Part shown: positions 1 to 7,089 of the stretch, one piece after another | How positions within the stretch are numbered: the first letter of the stretch is position 1 | How the letters are laid out: the number at the start of each line of letters is the position of its first letter | Assembly (NCBI GenBank): GCA_003158415.1 | Contig: PMJA01000137.1 | Coordinates: 1-12,409, forward strand | Length of the DNA: 12,409 nucleotides | Reading direction: 5' to 3' | Source of the DNA: Methylobacter sp. | Lineage (GTDB): Bacteria; Pseudomonadota; Gammaproteobacteria; Methylococcales; Methylomonadaceae | The notes under the pieces: model-generated | The model's database searches: none | What the model saw: only the letters and a program-made list of their open reading frames with translations | What the model was told of the DNA's origin: nothing | Made by a program: the position numbers and the translations under genes

Positions 1-684
1 TCCAGCATACCGTCTGCCCGGCTTTATGATGAAGCCCTAAAGTTATTCCTGTCCGGTTACGCGCTGCAAACATTTGAAATGCTAAGGCATTATGGCCTTT
101 TTCGAGTGCTGTTTCCATCCACGGAAAACAGCTTATCAGTGGAGGACAATGGCTTTCCACGATTATTGCTGATTAAAGCTCTGGAGAATTCCGACAACAG
201 AATCGCTGAAGGCAAAACCGTCACCGCTTATTTTCTATTTGCCGCTTTTTTGTGGGAGTCTGTTCAAATGCGGGCTAATGAAAAGATAGCCCGAGGCATG
301 GTTGAATTCATGGCTTATCAGGATGCTGCCAATGAAGTTATCACCAGACAGATTAAAAGCACCGCCCTACCTCGCCATATCACGATGGCTATGCGCGAAG
401 TCTGGAGTTTGCAACCCAAATTTAATGCCCGTATTGGCTCTAAACCCAGCCGTTTGATCACGCATCCCCGATTTAGGGCAGCTTATGATTTCCTATTATT
501 GCGCACAGAGACTGGCGGCGCCGATCCTGAATTGGCGGAGTGGTGGGGCAAGTATCAAAACGCCAATGAAAACGAACAAAGAAAAATGACCCAACCCCCG
601 CGCAAAGCCCAAGGCAGCAAACCCGGACGTAAAAGAAACTATCGGGACAATGTTAAAGATAGCCCTACAGGCAAAGAAGCCTAG
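1..684 (+). CDS. pcnB: Poly(A) polymerase I, C-terminal part (5' end outside window)
   Basis: The window opens in frame inside this gene; 227 residues to the TAG stop are visible. PcnB adds poly(A) tails to RNA 3' ends and so marks them for decay. The nucleotidyltransferase head lies outside the window. What is seen is the helical RNA-binding region and tail: PSARLYDEALKLFLSGYAL near the start matches the conserved P-ARL-DE-LKLF segment, followed by LFRVLFP, then AYFLFAAFLWESV, and HPRFRAAYDFLLLRTE near residue 170, which matches the E. coli HPKFRAAYDLLALRAE stretch. The last 40 residues are rich in Lys and Arg, as in the family. folK follows after 47 bases, the usual gammaproteobacterial order. 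The family call comes from remembered E. coli PcnB and is firm. Confidence 0.95.
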   Translation, partial: SSIPSARLYDEALKLFLSGYALQTFEMLRHYGLFRVLFPSTENSLSVEDNGFPRLLLIKALENSDNRIAEGKTVTAYFLFAAFLWESVQMRANEKIARGMVEFMAYQDAANEVITRQIKSTALPRHITMAMREVWSLQPKFNARIGSKPSRLITHPRFRAAYDFLLLRTETGGADPELAEWWGKYQNANENEQRKMTQPPRKAQGSKPGRKRNYRDNVKDSPTGKEA

Positions 685-731
685 GCCGTTAGGTTGCGCA
701 TACGCTTTATAGCTGTAACAATGGGATTAGC

Positions 732-1235
732 ATGAAACACTCAGATTGCGCTCCGGTCATTGCCTATATCGGCTTGGGCAGCAACCTTGCCGAACCGGTC
801 GTACAAATAAAATCGGCACGCATTGCCATCGCAGCAATACCGGGCGTAAAAGAATTAACATTTTCCGGCTTATACCACAGCTTACCGATGGGGCCGAAAG
901 ATCAACCCGATTATGTCAATGCAGTTATGGCTATCGCAACAGGCTTATTGCCGATGGATTTGTTGCGTAGCCTGCAAGCTATCGAAAACAACCAAGGCCG
1001 CATAAGAAAAGGTGAGCGATGGGGCGCGAGAACATTGGATTTGGATATATTAATTTATGGCGATCTAATAATTGACCAGCCTGATTTAACTGTCCCCCAC
1101 CCCGGCTTGGCCGAAAGATCTTTTGTCTTATATCCTTTATTTGAAATTGCTCCGCTGTTACTTGTACCCGGCAAGGGAGCTATTGCCGACCTGATTAGCC
1201 AGTGCCCCTTATCTGGACTGAAACGGCTGGATTGA
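732..1235 (+). CDS. folK: HPPK, 6-hydroxymethyl-7,8-dihydropterin pyrophosphokinase
   Basis: FolK transfers pyrophosphate from ATP to 6-hydroxymethyl-7,8-dihydropterin, the step before dihydropteroate synthase in folate synthesis; it is cytosolic. The 167-residue protein is of normal length. It opens with the family start YIGLGSN (residues 12-18). It carries the HPPK signature RWGARTLDLDIL at residues 96-107, including the two Asp (D103, D105) that bind magnesium. VPHPGLAERSFVLYPLFEIAP follows, also typical. The ATG is preceded by a weak GGGA about 8 bases upstream. The stop lies one base before the panB ATG, so translation of the two is probably coupled. It is placed between pcnB and panB, as in E. 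coli and relatives. Confidence 0.96.
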   Translation: MKHSDCAPVIAYIGLGSNLAEPVVQIKSARIAIAAIPGVKELTFSGLYHSLPMGPKDQPDYVNAVMAIATGLLPMDLLRSLQAIENNQGRIRKGERWGARTLDLDILIYGDLIIDQPDLTVPHPGLAERSFVLYPLFEIAPLLLVPGKGAIADLISQCPLSGLKRLD

Positions 1236-1236
1236 C

Positions 1237-2052
1237 ATGAACCAAACACCTTACGATTCCACAGTAAATCCATTAACGGTTAATGATCTCGCCGCAATGA
1301 AGCAACGTGGTGAAAAAATTACCTGCTTAACCGCCTACGACGCCAGTTTCAGCGCATTAATCGACAAGGCCGGTGTCGATATGATGCTGGTTGGGGATTC
1401 TTTGGGCATGGTCATTCAAGGGCATGATACAACGCTTCCGGTTACTATCAATGACATGGTTTATCATACGCGTTGCGTCAGCAATGCCAGACGGCGGGCA
1501 TTTATCATCGCTGACTTGCCGTTTATGAGCTATTCCACGCCGGTTGTTGCCGCCAAAAATGCAGCCAAGTTAATGCAGATAGGCGGCGCACAAATGGTAA
1601 AACTGGAAGGCCCTCGCATTGACGTTGTCAGTTTCTTAACCGAACAAGGCATTCCCGTCTGCGGACATTTAGGGCTATTGCCACAATTAATTAACCAATT
1701 GGGCGACTATAAAGTTCAGGGTAAAAAACCCGCTGATGCCGAAAAAATTATTGCCGATGCCCATCTACTGCAACAAGCGGGAGCGGCCCTACTGGTATTA
1801 GAGTGCGTGCCGGCGGCACTTGCCGGGGAAATAAGCGCTCAACTTAACATTCCGGTTATCGGTATCGGCGCAGGTGTTGATTGTGACGGACAGGTGCTGG
1901 TGCTTTATGACGCGCTTAATATCGGGACACTTAAGCGTCCCCGTTTTTCCAAGAATTTCATGCAGGATGCCGTCTCTATAGAAGCCGCCATTCACGCCTT
2001 TCATCAGGCTGTAAAACAGTCGCAATTTCCAAGCACCGAACATAGCTTCTAA
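1237..2052 (+). CDS. panB: Ketopantoate hydroxymethyltransferase
   Basis: PanB moves a hydroxymethyl group from 5,10-methylene-tetrahydrofolate to 2-oxoisovalerate, giving ketopantoate, the first committed step to pantothenate and coenzyme A. The 271-residue protein is a full-length TIM barrel of normal size. Metal-binding Asp are visible at D54 (VGDSLGMV) and D93 (ADLPF). The substrate Lys is K122 (VKLEG), and the likely catalytic Glu is E189 (VLECVP). IGAGVDCDGQVLVLYD near the C-terminal third is a family hallmark. The loop at residues 143-163 reads GHLGLLPQLINQLGDYKVQG, where most relatives have GLTPQS and GGYKVQG; conserved Gly, His and Lys remain. It starts one base after the folK stop and panC follows after five bases, so this is an operon with folate and pantothenate steps side by side. 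Confidence 0.97.
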   Translation: MNQTPYDSTVNPLTVNDLAAMKQRGEKITCLTAYDASFSALIDKAGVDMMLVGDSLGMVIQGHDTTLPVTINDMVYHTRCVSNARRRAFIIADLPFMSYSTPVVAAKNAAKLMQIGGAQMVKLEGPRIDVVSFLTEQGIPVCGHLGLLPQLINQLGDYKVQGKKPADAEKIIADAHLLQQAGAALLVLECVPAALAGEISAQLNIPVIGIGAGVDCDGQVLVLYDALNIGTLKRPRFSKNFMQDAVSIEAAIHAFHQAVKQSQFPSTEHSF

Positions 2053-2057
2053 GTCCC

Positions 2058-2915
2058 ATGCGAATAGTCAACACGATATTGGAATTACGTGCAGCCATTA
2101 ACGCATGGCGGCTGGCCGGACAAAGTGTCGCCTTGGTTCCGACTATGGGCAATTTGCATGCGGGGCATCTACAGCTGGTCAGTATCGCCAAAAAAAAAGC
2201 GGATCGCGTCGTAGTCAGTATTTTTGTTAATCCTACTCAGTTCGGAGCAGGAGAAGATTTTGAGACCTATCCCCGTACCGAACGTGAAGACCAGGAAAAA
2301 TTGGCCGCCGAGCACGCAGACTTGTTGTTTCTACCCACCGTTGCCGATATTTACTCCGCTGACGCCAAAACGACAATCACGGTAACCGGACTGTCTGACC
2401 TGTATTGTGGAGCCTCCAGACCCGGCCATTTTAGCGGCGTCGCCACTGTCGTCTGTAAATTATTTAATAGTGTCCAACCGGATATCGCTGTATTCGGCCT
2501 GAAAGATTTTCAGCAATTGACGGTCATCAAAACAATGGTTCGGGATTTGAATATTCCTGTTGAGATAGTCGGTGTGGATACGATCAGAGAGTCTGGCGGA
2601 TTGGCGATGAGTTCGAGGAATGGCTATTTGACAGATGAGGAGAAATCCATTGCGCCCCAACTCTATCAGGCTCTGCGTGACGCGCGCGATGCTATTTTAG
2701 CCGGTAATCCGGCTTATGCGGACATAGAACAACAAGCGTTGCAATTTTTACAGCAAGCCGGATTTACGCCTGATTATTTTTCTATCTGCCGTAGCACTGA
2801 TTTAAAAAAGGCAGCAACTGAAGATGTAGACTTGGTTTTACTGGCCGCAGCAAAGCTGGGAAAAACGCGATTAATTGATAATATTTATTTTTCTTTAACG
2901 GCTCAGCCGTCATAA
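2058..2915 (+). CDS. panC: Pantothenate synthetase (pantoate-beta-alanine ligase)
   Basis: PanC joins pantoate and beta-alanine using ATP through a pantoyl-adenylate, the last step to pantothenate. The 285-residue protein has the nucleotidyltransferase HIGH-type motif as PTMGNLHAGH at residues 28-37, with H34 and H37. It then has FVNPTQFG, the KDFQQL block (FGLKDFQQLTVIKTMVRDL) and the KMSKS-like stretch LAMSSRNGYL. Length and motif order are normal. The start is five bases after panB and no good ribosome binding site is visible, so coupling with panB is likely. panD, which supplies beta-alanine and often sits nearby, is not in this window; the next gene (rapZ) is convergent. Confidence 0.97.
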   Translation: MRIVNTILELRAAINAWRLAGQSVALVPTMGNLHAGHLQLVSIAKKKADRVVVSIFVNPTQFGAGEDFETYPRTEREDQEKLAAEHADLLFLPTVADIYSADAKTTITVTGLSDLYCGASRPGHFSGVATVVCKLFNSVQPDIAVFGLKDFQQLTVIKTMVRDLNIPVEIVGVDTIRESGGLAMSSRNGYLTDEEKSIAPQLYQALRDARDAILAGNPAYADIEQQALQFLQQAGFTPDYFSICRSTDLKKAATEDVDLVLLAAAKLGKTRLIDNIYFSLTAQPS

Positions 2916-3002
2916 ACCAAGCAACGGAACGCTCTCCAATGCCGTTAAGTTAAGCCGTTGGCTGACTTGATTCGGGCTGCGGCTACTGTGGGTAATGAGA
3001 AG
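2916..3002. terminator. Convergent spacer panC/rapZ with weak hairpin
   Basis: An 87-base gap lies between the ends of two converging operons, where a two-way terminator is expected. The best structure is 2947-2968: AAGT and AGCC pair with GGCT and ACTT around a GTT loop, interrupted by a small internal loop (two bases against one). The short repeat GCCGTT occurs twice (2941-2946, 2954-2959) and its complement lies at 2897-2902 inside panC, so alternative pairings exist. No run of T follows on either strand, so a classical intrinsic terminator is not shown. Termination may depend on Rho or lie inside the converging gene ends. Confidence 0.2.
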
Positions 3003-3857
3003 TTACAATTCCCGGTGGCGAACGATGACATTGACGAAGGGGCTTTTAAAGTGTTTGATCAATGCGTCAACCAGATAAACAGAGCGATGTTGGCCGCCTG
3101 TACAGCCTATCGCAACCGTCAAATAACTGCGCCCTTCCGCCTCAAAGCGGGGGATCCAGCGCTCAAGAAAACCGCTTATATCCTGAAAAAACTCAGCGAC
3201 CAAGGGTTGTTCGTTAAGAAAATCAGCTACCGGCTTATCTTTGCCTGTTAATGCCCGCAATTCCGGAATCCAGTAAGGATTTGGCAGGCTACGCGCATCA
3301 AAAACAAAATCGGCATCTAACGGCACCCCGTGTTTAAATCCAAACGACTGAAATTGCAGGGAAATATGCCTGAAATCCCGCTCGCCTATCTGATCCCTGA
3401 TAAGTTCGCGCAACTGATGATAATGCGTTCGGCTGGTATCTATAACGACATTGGCATGCCTGGCAATCGGTATCAGCATTTCCTTTTCAATTTTCAGCGC
3501 TTCCTTTAACGGCGTGTTGTAATCCGTCAAAGGATGCCTACGACGGGTTTCACTATAACGTTTCAATAACGTCGATTCTTCCGCCTGCATAAATATGATT
3601 TCACAATCAATGCCTTTGTCGCGGATTAATTTCAAGCTTTCGGAAAAATTAGCCAGACTATCGCTCTGATTTCGGGCATCAATGCCTATAGCTGTTTTTG
3701 CATAAGTTTTCTTATCCGCCAGCATGACATGATTAATAAAGTCTTCCAGCAGGGTGACAGGCAGATTATCGATACAGTAATAACCGCAATCTTCCAGGGT
3801 ATCCAAGGCGATGCTTTTGCCTGAACCGGACAGGGCGCTGACAATGAGTAGTTTCAT
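3003..3857 (-). CDS. rapZ: RapZ family GTPase/RNase adapter protein
   Basis: RapZ binds glucosamine-6-phosphate; in E. coli it presents the sRNA GlmZ to RNase E and so controls glucosamine-6-phosphate synthase. Seen here are 284 residues: a Walker A motif ALSGSGKS at residues 8-15, DNLP at 30-33, the Walker-B-like IGIDARN, FGFKHGVPLDADFVFDARSLPNPYW in the middle, and the C-terminal second P-loop-like IGCTGGQHRSVYLVDAL. The protein ends at RHREL. By recalled alignment, E. coli runs on with EKRKP, and the E. coli Lys at 270 is a Val here, so the basic RNA-binding patch is missing. No Shine-Dalgarno is visible before the ATG, and a hairpin (3877-3919) sits just upstream. It is last in the operon, directly after hpf, with ptsN absent. 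The family call is firm; the RNA-adapter role in this organism is uncertain. Confidence 0.93.
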   Translation of the reverse strand: MKLLIVSALSGSGKSIALDTLEDCGYYCIDNLPVTLLEDFINHVMLADKKTYAKTAIGIDARNQSDSLANFSESLKLIRDKGIDCEIIFMQAEESTLLKRYSETRRRHPLTDYNTPLKEALKIEKEMLIPIARHANVVIDTSRTHYHQLRELIRDQIGERDFRHISLQFQSFGFKHGVPLDADFVFDARSLPNPYWIPELRALTGKDKPVADFLNEQPLVAEFFQDISGFLERWIPRFEAEGRSYLTVAIGCTGGQHRSVYLVDALIKHFKSPFVNVIVRHREL

Positions 3858-3865
3858 AAAATGAG

Positions 3866-3922
3866 GTACAGGGTAAAAAGGCTCAAGGTAAAAGGTGTTT
3901 TTGGGAACCTTGAGCCTTTAAC
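3866..3922 (-). repeat. Inverted heptamer repeat / possible terminator between hpf and rapZ
   Basis: Nearly all of the 70-base hpf-rapZ spacer is repeat. A perfect 13-base inverted repeat (AAAGGCTCAAGGT, 3877-3889, with ACCTTGAGCCTTT, 3907-3919) encloses a 17-base loop. Each arm is built of 7-base units: CTTGAGC and CTTTAAC on the plus strand at 3909-3922. On the minus strand there are CTTTTAC, CTTGAGC, CTTTTTAC (8 bases) and CCTGTAC across 3894-3866. On the minus (coding) strand the hairpin runs into five T followed by ACCC, so it resembles an intrinsic terminator or attenuator before rapZ. The A/T pairs at the base and the short T run make termination strength uncertain. The right end lies five bases from the hpf stop codon. 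Confidence 0.75.
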
Positions 3923-3927
3923 CTGCT

Positions 3928-4218
3928 TTATCGATGACTGCCGGTTTTTTCTTTATGTTTGGTAATTTGACGATCCAATTTGTCCACCATTTCATCAATG
4001 GCTGCGTACATATCTTCCTGATGGTCTTCGGCAAATAATTTTGCGCCACTGAGTTGCAATGTTGCTTCCGCTTTTTGAACTAATTTTTCTACGCTTAAAA
4101 TAACGTGTACATCGGTAACATTGTCAAAATGACGGGCTAATTTTTCAAATTTTGCATCTATATGTGCTTTTAAAGCATCGGTTACTTCAAGATGATGGCC
4201 TGTTACAATAACTTGCAT
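3928..4218 (-). CDS. hpf: Ribosome hibernation-promoting factor, short form
   Basis: HPF binds the 30S decoding centre in stationary phase and helps form inactive 100S ribosome dimers. The 96-residue protein matches the short form (E. coli 95). Visible features are the opening VIVTGHHLEVTDALKAHIDAKFEKL, a central beta strand VHVILSVEK, and the conserved DMYAAIDEMVDKLDRQITKHKEK helix at the C-terminal end. This family was long annotated as a sigma-54 modulation protein because it sits next to rpoN, as here. A strong ribosome binding site (complement of 4227-4233) is 8 bases from the ATG, the clearest in this operon. It lies 42 bases after rpoN; the inverted repeat follows. Confidence 0.96.
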   Translation of the reverse strand: MQVIVTGHHLEVTDALKAHIDAKFEKLARHFDNVTDVHVILSVEKLVQKAEATLQLSGAKLFAEDHQEDMYAAIDEMVDKLDRQITKHKEKTGSHR

Positions 4219-4226
4219 GGGATAAA

Positions 4227-4233
4227 CTCCTTT
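4227..4233 (-). promoter_or_regulatory. Strong ribosome binding site of hpf
   Basis: The minus strand reads AAAGGAG, 8 bases before the hpf ATG, a near-ideal Shine-Dalgarno. Other genes of this operon rely on weak sites or on overlap with the gene before, so this points to high or independent translation of hpf from the shared message. Confidence 0.85.
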
Positions 4234-4260
4234 AATGGTGGGGTGGTACTGTCAGTTGCG

Positions 4261-5706
4261 CTATAAAAGACGCTTACGCTGACTAGATGATGAAATAAGC
4301 ATGGCTTCACGATACTTGGCAATGGTCCTTCTCGCAACGTTGATGCCCTTTGCTTGTAAAAAATCGGCAATTTTTTTATCACTTAACGGTCTTGCTTGAT
4401 TTTCATTGTCGATTAATTCTTTAATAAATGCCCTGATGGCGGTCGATGAGCATTCGCCTCCCCCTTCCGTTGAAACATGGCTGGAAAAGAAATATTTGAA
4501 TTCAATGATTCCGTTCGGAGTATGCATATATTTTTGTGTCGTCACCCTGGAAATGGTTGACTCGTGCAATTCCAGTTCCTCGGCAATGTCACGCAATACC
4601 ATCGGTTTCATGGCGATGGAGCCGTGATCAAGAAACCCGGTTTGCTTTTCCACGATAGAGCGGGCGACACGCAACAAAGTGTCGTTACGGTTATGAAGAT
4701 TTTTGATAAACCATTTGGCTTCTTGCAAATGGTCTTTCATGCAAACATTATCTTTACTGTTATCCGCCCTTTTAATCAATGCCGAATAAAACGGATTGAT
4801 GCGTAATTTAGGCGCGATGTCAGGATTCAGGCTCACTTGCCATAAATCGTTTTGTTTAGTGACATAAACATCGGGAATCACGTATTCTGAAGCTGATTCC
4901 TGTACTTGTGCGCCCGGCTTGGGATCCAGGGTTCTGATCAAGGCAACGATTTCATCCAGCTGCCGCTCGGTAACGCCCAATTTGCGTATTAGCTTGGCTT
5001 GCTCGTGAGTGGCCAGCAGCTTCAGATAGCGGGTCACTACGATTAACGCTTCCTGTCGATAAGGCGTTGTTTCAGGCAACTGTAGCAACTGTAATCTTAA
5101 GCAATCACTTAAATCAATAGCCGCCACGCCTACCGGATCAAATTGTTGAACCCTATGCAATACGGCGATAACTTCATCAAAATCGAGGTCGTCAAACTGA
5201 CTCTGCAAGCCCTGATAAATGTCATCAGGCGTGCTGCGCAGATAACCGTCTTCATTAACGGAATCAATAATGGCCATGGCAATCGCATGATCCCGTTCTG
5301 AAAACAGCGTCAATTCCAGCTGCCACAGCAAGTGCTCCAGCAGTGTGTCCGCGTTGCTGCGTTGCGCTTCAAATTCAGCCATTTCGGGGTTATTCGCGCC
5401 GGGAGTCAATGCGCTCTCATAAATATCGTCCCATGAAGTATCGATGGGCAATTCATCCGGTATATTGGTTTGTGAGCCTTCACTGGTAAACGACTCCGGA
5501 TTTTCAGCCTTGCTTTCGGAGGTTACAGTCGTTTCTTTCTGACTGCTTTCTTCGTCATTAATTTCCAACATGATATTGGAGTCAAGAGCCTGCTGGATTT
5601 CCTGTTGCAAATCTAATGTCGACATCTGCAACAACTTGATCGCCTGCTGTAATTGCGGCGTCATCGTTAATTGTTGGCCCAGTCGAAGATGTAAAGATTG
5701 TTTCAT
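4261..5706 (-). CDS. rpoN: RNA polymerase sigma-54 factor
   Basis: RpoN directs RNA polymerase to -24/-12 promoters and needs AAA+ enhancer-binding proteins to open them; it typically serves nitrogen, motility and metabolic regulons. The 481-residue protein is of full length. Region I is the Gln/Leu-rich start (residues 1-48, with LGQQLTMTPQLQQAIKLLQM). An acidic region II follows, roughly 50-110 (many Glu, Asp, Ser). The core-binding domain comes next, and then the helix-turn-helix LELHESTISRVTTQKY. The RpoN box is ARRTIAKYRE at 458-467, which contacts the -24 element. All signature parts are intact. It starts 29 bases after lptB with only a weak ribosome binding site, so it is expected to be co-transcribed with the lpt genes. 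Confidence 0.98.
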   Translation of the reverse strand: MKQSLHLRLGQQLTMTPQLQQAIKLLQMSTLDLQQEIQQALDSNIMLEINDEESSQKETTVTSESKAENPESFTSEGSQTNIPDELPIDTSWDDIYESALTPGANNPEMAEFEAQRSNADTLLEHLLWQLELTLFSERDHAIAMAIIDSVNEDGYLRSTPDDIYQGLQSQFDDLDFDEVIAVLHRVQQFDPVGVAAIDLSDCLRLQLLQLPETTPYRQEALIVVTRYLKLLATHEQAKLIRKLGVTERQLDEIVALIRTLDPKPGAQVQESASEYVIPDVYVTKQNDLWQVSLNPDIAPKLRINPFYSALIKRADNSKDNVCMKDHLQEAKWFIKNLHNRNDTLLRVARSIVEKQTGFLDHGSIAMKPMVLRDIAEELELHESTISRVTTQKYMHTPNGIIEFKYFFSSHVSTEGGGECSSTAIRAFIKELIDNENQARPLSDKKIADFLQAKGINVARRTIAKYREAMLISSSSQRKRLL

Positions 5707-5735
5707 TCTGTCATCTAATGTTTTTTAAGTGCTTA

Positions 5736-6461
5736 CTAAAGACTGAAGTTGTTGCCCAAATAAACTTTGCGCACTTCCTCATTGGCAACGATGGCTTCTG
5801 CTCCGCCTTCTGCAATCACCTTACCGTTGTTTAGTATATACGCACGATCACAAATGCCTAGTGTTTCTCTGACATTATGTTCGGTAATCAATACGCCTAT
5901 GCCGCGATCCTTCAAATGCTCAATAATTTTTTTAATATCTTCCACCGATATGGGGTCAACACCGGCAAAAGGTTCATCCAGCAATATGAATTGAGGGTTG
6001 GTCGCCAATGCCCTGGCAATCTCAACACGCCGTCGTTCACCGCCCGACAGGCTTAACGCAATTTGATCCCGCAGATGGGTAATGTGAAACTCCTCTAATA
6101 ATTCTTCGATCATCAGCTCTTCTTGCCCTGATGTTAAATCGGAACGAATTTGCAAAACGGCGCGTAAATTGTCCGCAACACTCAATTTGCGGAAAACCGA
6201 AGGCTCTTGGGGCAAGTAACCAATGCCGTATATCGCTCTTATGTGCATCGGATAATGGGTAATGTCTTGTGAGTCCAAGGTGATTTGACCTGCATCGGCT
6301 TTAATCAGGCCCACCATCATGTAAAAACTGGTCGTTTTCCCTGCGCCATTTGGACCCAATAAGCCTACGACCTCGCTGGTATTAACATGCAGTGATACGC
6401 CGTCGACCACATTACGCTTATTGTAAAATTTAATCAGCTGGTGTGCTGCGAGTGTAGCCAT
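5736..6461 (-). CDS. lptB: LPS export ABC transporter ATPase LptB
   Basis: LptB is the cytoplasmic ATPase of the LptB2FGC complex that extracts LPS from the inner membrane and drives it along the LptA bridge. With the ATG at 6461 the protein has 241 residues, the same as E. coli. A TTG five codons upstream (6476) is also in frame but was rejected on homology. Walker A is GPNGAGKTT (residues 36-44), the Q-loop [15 protein letters not shown], the ABC signature LSGGERRR, Walker [14 protein letters not shown], and the switch His is in [10 protein letters not shown]. coli has a D here (ITDHN), a small difference. It lies 85 bases after lptA; that spacer holds a heptamer array and a T-rich stretch on the coding strand. 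lptF and lptG are not in the window. Confidence 0.97.
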   Translation of the reverse strand: MATLAAHQLIKFYNKRNVVDGVSLHVNTSEVVGLLGPNGAGKTTSFYMMVGLIKADAGQITLDSQDITHYPMHIRAIYGIGYLPQEPSVFRKLSVADNLRAVLQIRSDLTSGQEELMIEELLEEFHITHLRDQIALSLSGGERRRVEIARALATNPQFILLDEPFAGVDPISVEDIKKIIEHLKDRGIGVLITEHNVRETLGICDRAYILNNGKVIAEGGAEAIVANEEVRKVYLGNNFSL

Positions 6462-6500
6462 GATTAACAGGTACAAAATAAAAAAGGCGGAAGATAAAAT

Positions 6501-6549
6501 TTTGAGTCTTGCCTCTTGTGCCTTGCGCCCTGCGCCTTGTGCCTTATCA
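6501..6549 (-). repeat. Heptanucleotide tandem array between lptA and lptB
   Basis: Seven back-to-back units in exact 7-base register fill 6501-6549. On the plus strand they are TTTGAGT, CTTGCCT, CTTGTGC, CTTGCGC, CCTGCGC, CTTGTGC and CTTATCA, with consensus near CTTGYGC. The last unit contains the lptA stop codon. On the transcribed strand the message would carry a purine-rich AAGGCRC series. Beyond it the coding strand has CC, six T, A and four T (6487-6475), preceded by a weak stem: 6486-6488 pairs with 6511-6513, and 6491-6494 with 6507-6510, with a 2-base bulge. So a weak attenuator before lptB is conceivable. The unit resembles those in the hpf-rapZ hairpin. Confidence 0.8.
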
Positions 6550-7089
6550 TTTGCTGTTATCCTTCGTGACCGGTTGTTCTGCTTTAGCTTTCGGTTTTAA
6601 TATGACATGCACCCGTTTGCTGTCGGATGACTTTTCTCCCGCCTTAACCAGTGATGTTTTAATATCATACTCAATCAAATCGCTGGAATAAATGGCATCG
6701 CCTTGCCAAACGGTCGCATCATCAATTAAAACCAGCAGGTTCTTTTTTGGAAAAAAATGACCGATCAGCGCCTCACCGGTTATATCTTTAGCGCCTACAT
6801 TAGGCGTTTGTTTGAATTTCGCCTTATTTCCTGTGAACACCAGTTTTTCAGCATCACCGTCCACAAAATAAACCACCAGCTTATCTGAGTTAACCTTGAT
6901 GCTGCCCTGTACCGAGATGACATTCCCTGTGTAAGTGCTGGTGGCTGTAGCATCGTCATAAGTGGCCGTATTTGAATCAATGTTTATCGGTTGCTCGGCA
7001 TCACTTTCCAAAGCATGCACTGGGCAGCTCATCAGCCCCAATAATAATGCACAACAGTAAAAGATGGCATTTTTTTTATTTTGTTTCAT
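6547..7089 (-). CDS. lptA: LPS transport periplasmic protein LptA
   Basis: LptA forms the periplasmic bridge of beta-jellyroll units that carries LPS from LptC to LptD. The 180-residue precursor has a Sec signal peptide: Lys-rich N-terminus, hydrophobic stretch around residues 8-21, and a likely cut after VHA (about residue 26). The OstA/LptA domain follows: [25 protein letters not shown], then INVDSDKL-type strands ([12 protein letters not shown]), and [10 protein letters not shown]. The tail is Lys-rich. The ATG lies inside the lptC gene (14-base overlap) and has a good AAGGG site upstream. The order kdsC-lptC-lptA-lptB matches E. coli. The call rests on signal peptide, domain pattern and position. 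Confidence 0.94.
   Translation of the reverse strand: MKQNKKNAIFYCCALLLGLMSCPVHALESDAEQPINIDSNTATYDDATATSTYTGNVISVQGSIKVNSDKLVVYFVDGDAEKLVFTGNKAKFKQTPNVGAKDITGEALIGHFFPKKNLLVLIDDATVWQGDAIYSSDLIEYDIKTSLVKAGEKSSDSKRVHVILKPKAKAEQPVTKDNSK

Noticed and set aside
685..731. Promoter for folK (TTGCGC, 17 bases, AACAAT)
   Set aside because: Both boxes are poor and the transcript would start almost at the ATG; co-transcription with pcnB is simpler.
2898..2910. Palindrome ACGGCTCAGCCGT at the end of panC as a terminator
   Set aside because: The stem is short with almost no loop, and neither strand has a T run after it; it also lies within coding sequence.
2958..3251. 97-residue plus-strand reading frame
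   Set aside because: It lies antisense to the rapZ C-terminal half, has no family resemblance or ribosome binding site, and rapZ is clearly the real gene.
6462..6476. TTG start giving a five-residue longer LptB
   Set aside because: ATG 6461 gives exactly the E. coli length and N-terminal alignment; the TTG has no ribosome binding site.
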